Shown one piece after another: positions 8,140 to 14,800 of a DNA stretch of 23,394 bases. The notes under the pieces were generated by a model. That model saw nothing but the letters and a program-made list of their open reading frames with translations. It was not told the origin of the DNA and searched no databases. Within the stretch, counting starts at the first letter, position 1, and every line of letters begins with the position of its first letter. Made by a program: the position numbers and the translations under genes. This DNA comes from Mobilitalea sp. (GTDB lineage Bacteria; Bacillota_A; Clostridia; Lachnospirales; Lachnospiraceae): contig JARKQP010000546.1 of assembly GCA_029974875.1 (NCBI GenBank), positions 1 through 23,394 on the forward strand, read 5' to 3'.

Positions 8140-8489
8140 TGAGAATCGTCCCCTCTCTTAGACTTTTTTGCAATGTCACGGTTTAATTTTTTGCGATAGC
8201 TATCTGACCACTTTTTTGCGTCGCGTAATAGCTCATCGTAAAAAGCCACAACATCTTCGCCCGTCACTTCGAGGACGTGCTTGCCATCCGCCGCGTTTGC
8301 TTCAAACAGTTCAATCAAATCAGACTGTATTTTCATCATGTCGTGACCGGTGCCCCCCGCGAAGCTCCACATGTACCACTGCATTTTATGGAACACAAAT
8401 TGGTATTCTTCAGGCAGCGCCGCCACCCTCGCCATATGCTCTTTGTGTTCTTTTTTGTCCTCTATCATTTGTTTGATGAAGTTCGCCAT
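8136..8489 (-). CDS. DUF1048 family protein, second copy
   Basis: This 117-residue soluble, mostly helical protein begins with an amphipathic lysine-rich segment (IEDKKEHKEH). It continues with LPEEYQFVFHKMQWYMW and ends in a charged tail. It is paralogous to the product of the gene just upstream: the same order of LPEDYRFTFRKIQKY, a DLI-FEA block and a VLD/VLE-G-DV-AF block is seen in both. DUF1048 genes are typically found beside PadR regulators and ABC exporters; their function is not established. The start has GGAGGGAG upstream, and the gene overlaps the ATPase start by 4 bases. Confidence 0.85.
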   Translation of the reverse strand: MANFIKQMIEDKKEHKEHMARVAALPEEYQFVFHKMQWYMWSFAGGTGHDMMKIQSDLIELFEANAADGKHVLEVTGEDVVAFYDELLRDAKKWSDSYRKKLNRDIAKKSKRGDDSQ

Positions 8490-8491
8490 GA

Positions 8492-8854
8492 TTAATCTCC
8501 CTCCTTATCAAATTTTTCCATTATCTCTTTGTTCAATGTTTCCCGCAGATATTCGGTATATGAAGCCGTCGCGCCCGCCAGTTCATCAACAAAAGCGCCG
8601 ACGTCGTTGCCGATTATATCAAGCACTTGCTTTCCCTCCGCCGCGCTCGCTTCAAAAAAGTCAATTAAGTCCACGAATAGCGTGATACCGCCGTCGCTGC
8701 CAATCCCTGTGCCCGTCGTGTACACATACTTTTGGATTTTGCGGAATGTAAACCGATAATCTTCGGGCAACGCGTCAACCCGCTTCATCATTTGCTTATA
8801 GCCGCGTTTTTCTTCCATGTCACCTATTATCAGTTTAATAATAGAATCAAACAT
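8492..8854 (-). CDS. DUF1048 family protein, first copy
   Basis: The 120-residue helical protein is of the DUF1048 family. Recognisable blocks are GDMEEKRGYKQM near the N-terminus, LPEDYRFTFRKIQKY in the middle and DLIDFEASAAEGKQVLDIIGNDV after it. The ATG follows the padR stop codon by one base and has GGGAGGAG 7 bases upstream, so it is translated from the same message. Two adjacent paralogues suggest a local duplication and possibly a heteromeric partner for the PadR regulator. That is inference only. Confidence 0.87.
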   Translation of the reverse strand: MFDSIIKLIIGDMEEKRGYKQMMKRVDALPEDYRFTFRKIQKYVYTTGTGIGSDGGITLFVDLIDFFEASAAEGKQVLDIIGNDVGAFVDELAGATASYTEYLRETLNKEIMEKFDKEGD

Positions 8855-8855
8855 T

Positions 8856-9179
8856 TTAATGCTCCTCCCTTAGTTGGTTGATTTTCGACGTGACAAACTC
8901 CCATTTCCTCCAAATCTTTTGCAATTCTTCGCGCCCCGCGTCGTTGAGCGAGTAGAACTTTCGCGGCGGCCCCATGTCGGAGGTTTTTTTCTCCATGTCC
9001 ACCAGCTTGTTTTTCTCAAGCCGGATTAAAATGGCGTACACCGTTCCCTCGACAACCTCCGTGAAGCCGAGTGTATTTAAGCGGCGTGTGATTTCATAGC
9101 CGTAAGTTTGCTTCCTGCTTATAATTTCCATTACGCAGCCTTCTAACACGCCTCTGTACATTTCGGTCAGATTTTCCAA
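8856..9179 (-). CDS. PadR family transcriptional regulator
   Basis: The 107-residue protein has the PadR winged helix at about 8-85: a VLEGCVMEIISRKQTYGYEI helix pair, the EGTVYAILIRLEKNKLV recognition region and the MGPPRKFYSLNDAG wing. These proteins are usually dimeric repressors that release DNA on binding a small compound. The start is TTG at 9177-9179, 8 bases after GGAGG; no ATG in frame is better placed. As first gene of a five-gene unit with an exporter, it probably represses its own operon. A short inverted repeat, TTCAAC/GTTGAA, lies at 9225-9254 between promoter and start and might be its operator. Confidence 0.92.
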   Translation of the reverse strand: MENLTEMYRGVLEGCVMEIISRKQTYGYEITRRLNTLGFTEVVEGTVYAILIRLEKNKLVDMEKKTSDMGPPRKFYSLNDAGREELQKIWRKWEFVTSKINQLREEH

Positions 9180-9224
9180 TTAAGCACCTCCATTCTTTGC
9201 GCCCGGTATGCTGTGTCATTAATA

Positions 9225-9254
9225 TTCAACGTGATTGGTATGCAATCTGTTGAA
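9225..9254. promoter_or_regulatory. Possible PadR operator (short inverted repeat)
   Basis: TTCAAC (9225-9230) and GTTGAA (9249-9254) form a 6-bp inverted repeat with an 18-base centre, just downstream of the padR -10 element. Six pairs could occur by chance; the location is the main argument. Confidence 0.3.
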
Positions 9255-9265
9255 GTAGTGAATTT

Positions 9266-9294
9266 ATTGTAACGCTGAACTGTGGCCTTGTCAA
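9266..9294 (-). promoter_or_regulatory. Near-consensus promoter of the padR-ABC operon
   Basis: On the minus strand a perfect TTGACA (9289-9294) and TACAAT (9266-9271) are separated by exactly 17 bases. The leader from about 9259 to the TTG start at 9179 would be near 80 bases. So strong a core promoter fits an operon held down by a repressor. Confidence 0.8.
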
Positions 9295-9335
9295 TAAGGA
9301 AAATATACTTAGCTTAGGAAAAATTTCATTTTTAT

Positions 9336-9368
9336 AAAAAATATCCACACTCAAATTGAGTATGGATA
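9336..9368 (-). terminator. Hairpin with U-tract upstream of the padR promoter
   Basis: TATCCA-C-ACTCAA (9342-9354) pairs with TTGAGT-A-TGGATA (9356-9368), with one internal mismatch and almost no loop. On the minus strand it is followed by ATTTTTT. It would insulate the ABC operon from leftward transcription out of the mobile-element remnant. Confidence 0.5.
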
Positions 9369-9394
9369 ACCTCGTCTAATATAAATAGCACTAA

Positions 9395-9419
9395 ACCGCT
9401 GCCGCGGTGGTTTTGTTTT
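9395..9419 (+). terminator. Weak GC-rich hairpin followed by T-rich tract
   Basis: ACCGC, TGCC loop and GCGGT (9395-9408) are followed by GG and TTTTGTTTT. It has terminator form for rightward transcription, but no plus-strand gene precedes it. Confidence 0.35.
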
Positions 9420-9429
9420 GACAGTACTT

Positions 9430-9603
9430 CCATTCTTACGCAATATTCCAAAATAAAGGTTATCAGGGATTATACGGTGGATTAAGCAGAAAAGATATTC
9501 ACCAGAGAAAAAATCAAAAAAGAGTCAAGATATTCTAGACCATAGGGGCATGAAGAATTGGCAGCAAACCTTTTCCGGGCTACGCAAACAGAAGAGCAAC
9601 TCA
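9430..9603 (+). pseudogene. dinD fragment, frameshifted and truncated at both ends
   Basis: Read in successive frames, the sequence gives SYAIFQNKGYQGLYGG, then KKSQDILDH, then GHEELAANLFRATQTEEQL. These match the middle of the DNA-damage-inducible protein DinD and align closely with the better copy at 12771-13613. Two frame changes are needed, one in an A-run near 9512-9530 and one near 9543-9550. The homology stops exactly where the 117-bp repeat begins at about 9604. The N-terminal half and the last third of the protein are missing. No product is expected. Confidence 0.8.
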
Positions 9604-9720
9604 ATAAGGATAAAATGAATGGCGTTTCCATATGAGAGGCTCCTAATTTTTTTATGTTTTTAAATCTGTCCGTTTTTTGTCCATTTTTTCTACCTTCTAG
9701 GCTTCAAAAACCAACAATCC
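9604..9720 (+). repeat. 117-bp direct repeat, left copy
   Basis: This is identical to 13786-13902 except for five substitutions and has no gaps. It begins ATAAGGATAAAATG and ends CAAAAACCAACAATCC. The left copy is joined to a dinD fragment on one side and to an RNA-gene 3' end on the other, which shows it is the tail of an integrated element. Confidence 0.93.
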
Positions 9721-9735
9721 CCATTAGATCTGGGC

Positions 9736-9760
9736 TGGGGTTCAACTCCCCTCAGCTCCA
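9736..9760 (+). other. 3' fragment of a tmRNA- or tRNA-like gene (attachment-site relic)
   Basis: TGGGG-TTCAACT-CCCCT forms a T-arm with the standard 7-base loop. CAGCTCC plus A follows, the 3' side of an acceptor stem that would pair with GGGGCTG. This is how tmRNA and tRNA-Ala genes end. The rest of such an RNA gene is absent upstream; instead, the recombinase-tail repeat precedes it. Tyrosine recombinases often integrate into exactly this part of tmRNA or tRNA genes, so it is best read as a duplicated attachment-site end. Which RNA it came from cannot be settled here. Confidence 0.6.
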
Positions 9761-9864
9761 TGGTCTTAGAAAAGATTTCTACAGAGATATATGATTTTTA
9801 TAAAAGCAGTCCCCGTTTAATCCCCATGATCTTATAGACTTTGTCAATTACTACAAGACATTTT

Positions 9865-10087
9865 CTAGTCTACAATATTCATTACTTCCTCTTTCGTTAA
9901 TCCAATGTAAAGAGCCAGTTGTTGAAGTTGAAATATGATAGGTATAGCAACTACCCCCTTCATTCTTCCAGGTTCCGCCAATCGGCAATGCTTTATTAAT
10001 CAATGCTCCCTGAACCGACAATACAGATAAACCAAGGAGTTCCGCTGCCCTCTGCACTGATACTCTTGCTACATATGTTTCCTTCAT
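9865..10087 (-). pseudogene. Small excisionase-like HTH gene with one-base frameshift
   Basis: The first 50 or so codons encode an HTH of the kind found in small phage and conjugative-element proteins (VSVQRAAELLGLS, later LPIGG and CYTYHIS). Past a T-run at about 9930-9935 the expected ending continues in another frame as QLQQLALYIGLTKEEVMNIVD with a stop at 9865-9867. Removing one base restores a 73-residue protein of normal form. Left as it is, the frame runs to 9851 with an unrelated tail. AAGGAAG precedes the ATG at 10085-10087. Its likely former role was DNA binding in excision or control of the element. A sequencing error in the T-run is the alternative. Confidence 0.7.
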
Positions 10088-10097
10088 AATTACTTCC

Positions 10098-11639
10098 TTA
10101 CTTTTGAATCCAGTTATAAAATTCTAATAACTTATCTGCAATGTATATTGCTAAATCAGGAAAAATTATTAAAATAAATGTTAAAGATGTGATCAAAAGC
10201 ATGATAAAATTAATAAAATAATTTCTCTTCTCATTTTTATAAGCAAGTAAATAGTTTGACAATTCTATTTTCCTACTTAGATCATACTCTAATTTCATTC
10301 TATTTGTTTCAATTCGCTTCATTAAAACAACTGGGTACTCTGTCAAATTCCTATAGGGTTTAAATTTACTCTTTTGAGCATATTCAAAACTCTCCATAAA
10401 CCGGTTTGCTCTTTTCCACTCTTTATCAATATCAATTTCTTTAAATACTTTATTAAAATCACTAAAATCTGTTTCAAACTTATATCTTAGCTTTAGTAAT
10501 CTTTTATATTTATGATGACTTATTTTTGATTTATTAATAATATTTCGATATCTGGCACAGATTGAGATATACCAATTAGAAAATGCATTTAATACATTCA
10601 TTTTATAATAATTATCTAACTCATAGAAGAGGTGATGCATTAATTGAGATTCAATACTGTGATATAAATCATCTATCGGCTCTGTTTCTGTATTTACTAT
10701 TAAAATCAAATCAGTTTGTTTTGCTTTTGTTTCTTTTGACAGTTCATTTTCAAAAAATAATTTTCTCGACTCTGATAGGAATAGACCATTAGGGTTTATT
10801 ATTCCAACTGAGTGCCAAAAACTATAAGCCTCATCATCATAGGATATATTAGTGTTATAAACTATTATGCTTGGCGGTAAAATATTAGCTTTTGTAAATT
10901 GCAGCGGAAAGTATTTACTTAAATAATTGAGGGTATGCCATTTTATTTCTTGAATGTTGTCATTGATTAATTCATTCTTAATTATTTCACTTGTAAGCTG
11001 TCCAACAGTATAACCTAATTCTGCACCGGTTTCTTTATTATTCTGTTGGTAATAACCACACGCATATTCACTTTTATCCGTATAATTAGCGTTAATCAAT
11101 TTATTAATTATCGATTTTTGTTTTTCACTAATAAATAAATGTATTTCGATCACGAAATATGAAGAGCTAAAATTACGGAATATTATATCATAGTAAGAAA
11201 CGTATTCTTTTATATAATTATTTTCAAAATCATATCGTCCCATTCTTCTCCATGATTCAGAACCAGAAATACTATTGTCTAAAAATAACATTAAATCATC
11301 AACATCACTTTCGAGTATTACTGCTCCTATAAATTTATGAGTTGAATTACTTGAAATAAGTCTCTTTAATCCTTTTTTAACATTTTGTATTCTTTCTTTT
11401 GAAACTAATTCTTGAACAATAATTGATATAGGTGTATAAAACTTATTTTCGGCGATTGCATTATTTCTTTCAAAAGAATGATTATCTTTAAATATATAAT
11501 TATATCCAGTTATAAGGTTATTTCGCCTATCTTTATTTAAAGCTGTGTGTGCCTTTAAATATCGACTTGCTTTTATAATTTGGAACTTTATTCTGTGTTT
11601 TTTTTGATCAGTTCTAAATCCTCGATACAATCTTACCAT
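10098..11639 (-). CDS. Unknown 513-residue protein with C-terminal membrane segment
   Basis: I do not recognise this protein. It is very rich in Asn, Ile, Lys and Tyr, with an Arg/Lys-rich N-terminus (RLYRGFRTDQKKHR). It has no signal peptide and a long soluble middle. One strong hydrophobic stretch near residues 471-495 is followed by a short amphipathic tail, so it is probably a cytoplasmic protein tethered to the membrane. The start at 11637-11639 has AAGGGAG just upstream; an ATG 13 codons earlier has no such site. Base composition is far more AT-rich than the flanking ABC and radA regions, a sign of foreign origin. It is the only long intact gene in the remnant. A cargo or defence function is possible, but no catalytic motif is visible. 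Confidence 0.7.
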   Translation of the reverse strand: MVRLYRGFRTDQKKHRIKFQIIKASRYLKAHTALNKDRRNNLITGYNYIFKDNHSFERNNAIAENKFYTPISIIVQELVSKERIQNVKKGLKRLISSNSTHKFIGAVILESDVDDLMLFLDNSISGSESWRRMGRYDFENNYIKEYVSYYDIIFRNFSSSYFVIEIHLFISEKQKSIINKLINANYTDKSEYACGYYQQNNKETGAELGYTVGQLTSEIIKNELINDNIQEIKWHTLNYLSKYFPLQFTKANILPPSIIVYNTNISYDDEAYSFWHSVGIINPNGLFLSESRKLFFENELSKETKAKQTDLILIVNTETEPIDDLYHSIESQLMHHLFYELDNYYKMNVLNAFSNWYISICARYRNIINKSKISHHKYKRLLKLRYKFETDFSDFNKVFKEIDIDKEWKRANRFMESFEYAQKSKFKPYRNLTEYPVVLMKRIETNRMKLEYDLSRKIELSNYLLAYKNEKRNYFINFIMLLITSLTFILIIFPDLAIYIADKLLEFYNWIQK

Positions 11640-11807
11640 AGTACTCCCTTCAAATAACTGCATATTAACTATAAACAATTACTATATCTATAATTAGTAA
11701 TTATAGAATGATACAAATTTTAAGTATCAATCATTATTCTAGGCTTAATTTTGATCTAGAGAGAATTTAGCTTCTTTCCAATTTTATCACAAGAAGCATT
11801 TCCATTA

Positions 11808-12304
11808 TTATACATCATTCTCTATCTTTCGGCAACAAAAAAAGACACCTGCCGGAGCGAGTGCCTTGTATATTTTTAAATTTTTAAATAGCATTCCATT
11901 ACTAACCGGTGCGGTTGTTTCCATATTATTATCCATTGGCCTTATTGAGCCTTGTTCTACAAACCAAGCCGGAATTAATATCCTTCCGCAAAAATGGGCT
12001 TTTGGTATCTTTCCTTCTTTTATCCTGCGTCTTAATGTTGCCCCGGATACTTGAAACATGTGCTTTTCAGCTGGTAAACTTTCAAACCAATTCCTATACT
12101 TTATTTTACTCTCTTCAAGTGTTTTTCTTAATATTATTGGTTCGTAAGATTTAACAGGAATTCCATCTTCAGGACGTAAAAAAACATCTTCAATTTACTA
12201 ATCCCCAGAAGTATCCCAAAATGAGATTGTTCTATGCCATACTTCTTTCTTAATGCTTTAAGTTTTACAAATTTCTGATTTTCTTTACTCTTTTGTTTAT
12301 CCAT
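11808..12304 (-). pseudogene. Two-domain HTH regulator broken by a one-base deletion
   Basis: Reading from the ATG at 12302-12304 (GGAGG 8 bases upstream) gives an XRE-like HTH with LKALRKKYGIEQSHFGILLGIS. The frame is then lost near 12194-12197 in an AAA run. Adding one A lets the reading continue as IEDVFLRPEDGIPVKS, through ESLPAEKHMFQVSGATLRRR and PAWFVEQ, to the stop at 11808. That makes 165 codons. The second half is an excisionase/MerR-type HTH (SGATLRRRIKEGKIPKAH). Element-encoded regulators often carry such domains. As read, only a short N-terminal piece, or the C-terminal half from an internal ATG at 12057-12059, could be made. A homopolymer sequencing error would give the same picture. 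Confidence 0.7.
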
Positions 12305-12427
12305 ATTACAAACCTCCAGTAAAATAATTTAAAAGATTATTGTAACATATTTCAAAAAAATTTTGTCGTTCTATATGCGCAACGTAAACAGGCTATCTTG
12401 TTCACTTTATGCAACTTTTTATTCTAC

Positions 12428-12739
12428 TTATTCATCTAATTGGAGCAGATATTCATTCCAATAAGCCGTATCACCAGCTATACTATGTAACCAAACATAC
12501 ATCATAACCATTTCTATTTGCCTCTTTTTCCCTTTAAGAAATGGCTTGTCTGCATACCTGGTATAAAAAGTATTTATATTAAAAAGATTAGTTTTCATTT
12601 TGTAGTTGTAATCATAATTATGATCCAAATACGGCTTATCTGATTTAACTCTGCTTCTAGTGGGCCATGCCCCTTCATTATCATAAAATTCATTTAAGTA
12701 GCTTTCAATTGCTGCTGTAATACTAACGTTATATTTCAA
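12428..12739 (-). CDS. Hypothetical protein, probably truncated at its 5' end
   Basis: The 103 codons start from a TTG and encode a Tyr- and Asn-rich soluble protein with no family I recognise. No good ribosome binding site precedes the TTG. The frame stays open upstream (SAFDKIRWLTNTLLK) across the region where the opposite-strand dinD loses its start, until a stop near 12800. This suggests a gene joined end to end with dinD by a rearrangement near 12740-12770, losing its own start. Expression is doubtful. Confidence 0.4.
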   Translation of the reverse strand: MKYNVSITAAIESYLNEFYDNEGAWPTRSRVKSDKPYLDHNYDYNYKMKTNLFNINTFYTRYADKPFLKGKKRQIEMVMMYVWLHSIAGDTAYWNEYLLQLDE

Positions 12740-12770
12740 AAGCGTATTAGTAAGCCAACGTATTTTATCA

Positions 12771-13613
12771 AAAGCACTGACACCAGAAGAAGAGAATAAT
12801 TACACTGAATCCCTGTTTGAATCCATACGCCATGTAAATGAACATGGACAGGAATTTTGGTATGCCAGGGAATTACAATTAGCCCTTGAATATTCGGAAT
12901 GGAGAAATTTCACGAATGTAATTGACAAAGCTAAAATTGCTTGTGAAGGTAGTAAAAATCAGGTTTCAGACCATTTTGTTGATGTCAACAATATGGTGAA
13001 CATAGGTTCTGGTGCAGAGCGTGAATTAAAAGATATAGAATTATCAAGATATGCCTGTTATCTTATTGTGCAAAACGGTGATCCCAAGAAAAAAGTAATT
13101 GCTATCGGCCAAACTTATTTTGCCGTTAAAACAAGGCAACAGGAGCTGATTGACGATTACGACCAATTAACTGAAGATCAAAAAAGGCTTGCGATCCGTA
13201 ATGAAATGATTAATCACAACAAATCGTTGGCTGAAGCCGCTTATAATGCTGGTGTGATCGATTCAAAGGATTTTGCCATCTTTCAAAACAAAGGTTATCA
13301 GGGACTGTATGGCGGCTTTGGCGTGAAAGAAATTCATGCACGGAAAGGCTTGAAAAAAAGCCAAAAGATACTTGACCACATGGGAAGTACAGAATTAGCC
13401 GCTAACCTCTTCCGTGCTACCCAGACTGACGAAAAACTAAGAAGAGAAGGTATTATTGGCATTAATGAGGCTAATCGAACCCATTATGAAGTCGGAGCCA
13501 AGGTGAGACAGACAATAAAGGATTTAGGCGGGACAATGCCGGAGGATCTGCCAACTCCTCAAAAAAGCATCAAACAAATTGAGCGCAAAATAAAGGAGTT
13601 CCCCAATGAATAA
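12771..13613 (+). pseudogene. dinD: DinD-like DNA-damage-inducible protein lacking a start codon
   Basis: The frame encodes nearly the full DinD protein, about 280 codons against 274 in Escherichia coli. It runs from LFESIRHVNEHGQEFWYAREL through DHFVDVNNMVNIGSGAERELKDIELSRYACYL and FQNKGYQGLYGG to LDHMGSTELAANLFRATQT and ELPTPQKSIKQIE. DinD of E. coli is a LexA-controlled protein that affects RecA filaments. Here the frame remains open upstream but has no ATG, GTG or TTG with a ribosome binding site before the conserved N-terminus. The 5' end seems to have been replaced. An internal ATG at 12993 would give a 206-residue shortened product. It is followed after a few bases by a recombinase fragment, suggesting both belonged to the same element end. 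Confidence 0.8.
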
Positions 13614-13639
13614 GCAAAAACCACCCCGGCGGCAACCAG

Positions 13640-13789
13640 GACGGCTTCGTTGTATCGAAGCGGCTCGGCCATAAGCAGGTCAGCACGACACAGGACATCT
13701 ACTCCCATCTGCTGCAGGGCGGTGACAAGGGAACCTCAGAAAAGATTGCCGCATTACTATATCGTGATGATACAAGGGCAACCCCATAA
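13640..13789 (+). pseudogene. C-terminal fragment of a tyrosine recombinase (integrase)
   Basis: About 50 codons encode VSKRLGHKQVSTTQDIYSHLL and a short tail to TAA at 13787-13789. This is the end of the catalytic domain of phage-type integrases, with the LGH motif and the catalytic Tyr in DIYSHLL. The upstream boundary, at about 13620-13650, is abrupt, and everything N-terminal, including the first catalytic Arg, is missing. The fragment is GC-richer than the dinD gene before it. The 117-bp repeat starts on its stop codon. It cannot be active. Confidence 0.85.
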
Positions 13790-13902
13790 GGATAAAATGA
13801 ATGGCGTTTCCATATGAGAGGCGCCTAATTTTTTTACGTTTTTAAATTTGTCCGTTTTTTGTCCGTTTTTTCTACCTTTTAGGCTTCAAAAACCAACAAT
13901 CC
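13786..13902 (+). repeat. 117-bp direct repeat, right copy
   Basis: This copy has five substitutions and no gaps relative to 9604-9720. It begins on the integrase stop codon and ends 8 bases before the tRNA-Trp terminator. The RNA-gene 3' end that follows the left copy is not found here, so this side has lost its original attachment site. Confidence 0.93.
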
Positions 13903-13910
13903 AGAGCAAC

Positions 13911-13943
13911 AAAAAAGCCCTATAACCACTATGTTATAAGGCT
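13911..13943 (-). terminator. Terminator of tRNA-Trp
   Basis: An 11-bp stem with one mismatch (13916-13926 with 13933-13943) has a 6-base loop. On the minus strand TTTTT follows. It lies 12 bases downstream of the tRNA. Confidence 0.85.
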
Positions 13944-13955
13944 TCCTGACTTAAC

Positions 13956-14025
13956 AGGGGAAGAGGGATTCGAACCCCCGTGAACGGTTTTGGAGACCGT
14001 CATACTGCCGCTGTATGATTCCCCT
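13956..14025 (-). tRNA. tRNA-Trp (anticodon CCA)
   Basis: A full cloverleaf is visible. The acceptor stem AGGGGAA/TTCCCCT pairs perfectly. The D-stem is ATAC/GTAT. The anticodon stem ACGGT/ACCGT holds loop CTCCAAA with anticodon CCA. The variable loop is TCAC, and the T-arm GGGGG/CCCTC holds loop TTCGAAT. CCA is not encoded at the 3' end. The gene is intact, and the element remnant ends just past its terminator, not inside it. Confidence 0.96.
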
Positions 14026-14075
14026 AAATGATAAGGATCTTAGTACGCTTTGTCCTGCGCTCCAAATACCTTATT

Positions 14076-14104
14076 ATATTACAATGAATTGTACTAATTG
14101 TCAA
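14076..14104 (-). promoter_or_regulatory. Promoter of tRNA-Trp
   Basis: On the minus strand TTGACA (14099-14104) is followed after 17 bases by TAATAT (14076-14081), about 50 bases before the mature tRNA. A second TTGACA at 14130-14135 lacks a good -10 element. Confidence 0.6.
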
Positions 14105-14245
14105 GAATATTTCGCAAGATTATCAAGATTGTCAAAAACCATCATAAGCACCCGTGAGCCTCAACACATACCTAACTTACCCAAAGCCAAACTGTAGCAA
14201 AACATCCTATCCAGGGATCCTTAACCTCTGTAGATGCCCATACCT

Positions 14246-14698
14246 TTACGATTCCGACAAAACAAACTCCACACTTGCCACTGACACATCAAGGCTTTCC
14301 CCAATCTGGCATAGGTTGCATTTTATATCCTCCTGCAACTCCCTCTGGCCCGCTATTTCCTCCTCCATCTGATGGCTGATCTCATTTTCTACTTCAGCTA
14401 TTTCGGAGATGCTCTGGAATAAGCTTTTTATCTCCTCCAGAAAAGCGGTCATCTTAAGATACTTATCCGCCGATATACCCAAAGAAATCTCATTGTAGTA
14501 TTCCTGCAGTACCAGGGCCAGCCGGCAGCCCTCCTTTGACATATTCACCATTGTATCGCTTAAATTGATGGATTCATAAGCGATCTTTTCCACATTGAAC
14601 TGGGAGCTGTCCCAGCGCTCCATGGTATCGGCCACATATATCATACATTCCTGAGCCTTTGCAAGAACCACTAGTTTTTCGTCTAACTCATTTCTCAT
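14246..14698 (-). CDS. Unknown 150-residue helical protein
   Basis: I do not recognise the family. The protein is acidic and almost entirely helical, with long stretches of coiled-coil character, especially about 85-125, which is rich in Glu, Ile and Gln. It has no signal peptide or membrane segment. A strong AGGAGG sits 5 bases before the ATG. Directly upstream of that lies a hairpin, and four hairpins in all fill the leader (14710-14800), so translation may be controlled. The size and heptad-like pattern resemble scaffold or sensory helices. No function can be assigned. Confidence 0.75.
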   Translation of the reverse strand: MRNELDEKLVVLAKAQECMIYVADTMERWDSSQFNVEKIAYESINLSDTMVNMSKEGCRLALVLQEYYNEISLGISADKYLKMTAFLEEIKSLFQSISEIAEVENEISHQMEEEIAGQRELQEDIKCNLCQIGESLDVSVASVEFVLSES

Positions 14699-14709
14699 TT
14701 GTTCCTCCT

Positions 14710-14800
14710 AACCCTCACTATGGGAGGGTTCCTCTCCTTGAGAGGATTTCTTCCCTGCGGGAGGATTTTCTCTGCTTTCACAATGGGAGATAGCTCTCCC
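14710..14800. repeat. Four consecutive small hairpins in a gene leader
   Basis: Stems are 14710-14716/14724-14730 (7 bp), 14731-14736/14740-14745 (6 bp), 14749-14755/14759-14765 (7 bp with one G-T) and 14785-14790/14795-14800 (6 bp). The first three share CCTC/GAGG arms. On the minus strand these include CCTCC and CCTCTC stretches that could also pair with the downstream AGGAGG ribosome binding site. Confidence 0.6.

Larger units (their letters stand above)
9430..13902. mobile_element. Degraded integrative element(s) with 117-bp terminal repeats
   Basis: The segment holds two dinD remnants, a recombinase C-terminus, two broken small DNA-binding genes, an unknown membrane-anchored protein and an orphan ORF. 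Two 117-bp direct repeats flank most of it, and an RNA-gene 3' end marks an old attachment site. The right copy of the repeat sits directly downstream of the recombinase stop codon, as expected of the attachment-site end of an integrated element. No complete integrase or conjugation gene is left, so the element should be immobile. Recombination between the repeats would delete about 4.2 kb. The left limit is uncertain. Confidence 0.75.

Noticed and set aside
9604..13902. CRISPR array or other short regularly spaced repeats
   Set aside because: The repeats found are two long copies 4.2 kb apart; no short, evenly spaced repeats with unique spacers were seen anywhere in the window.
13956..14025. 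tRNA-Trp as the integration target of the element
   Set aside because: The tRNA and its terminator are intact, and the RNA 3' end in the remnant (9736-9760) does not match tRNA-Trp. Proximity is not proof of targeting.
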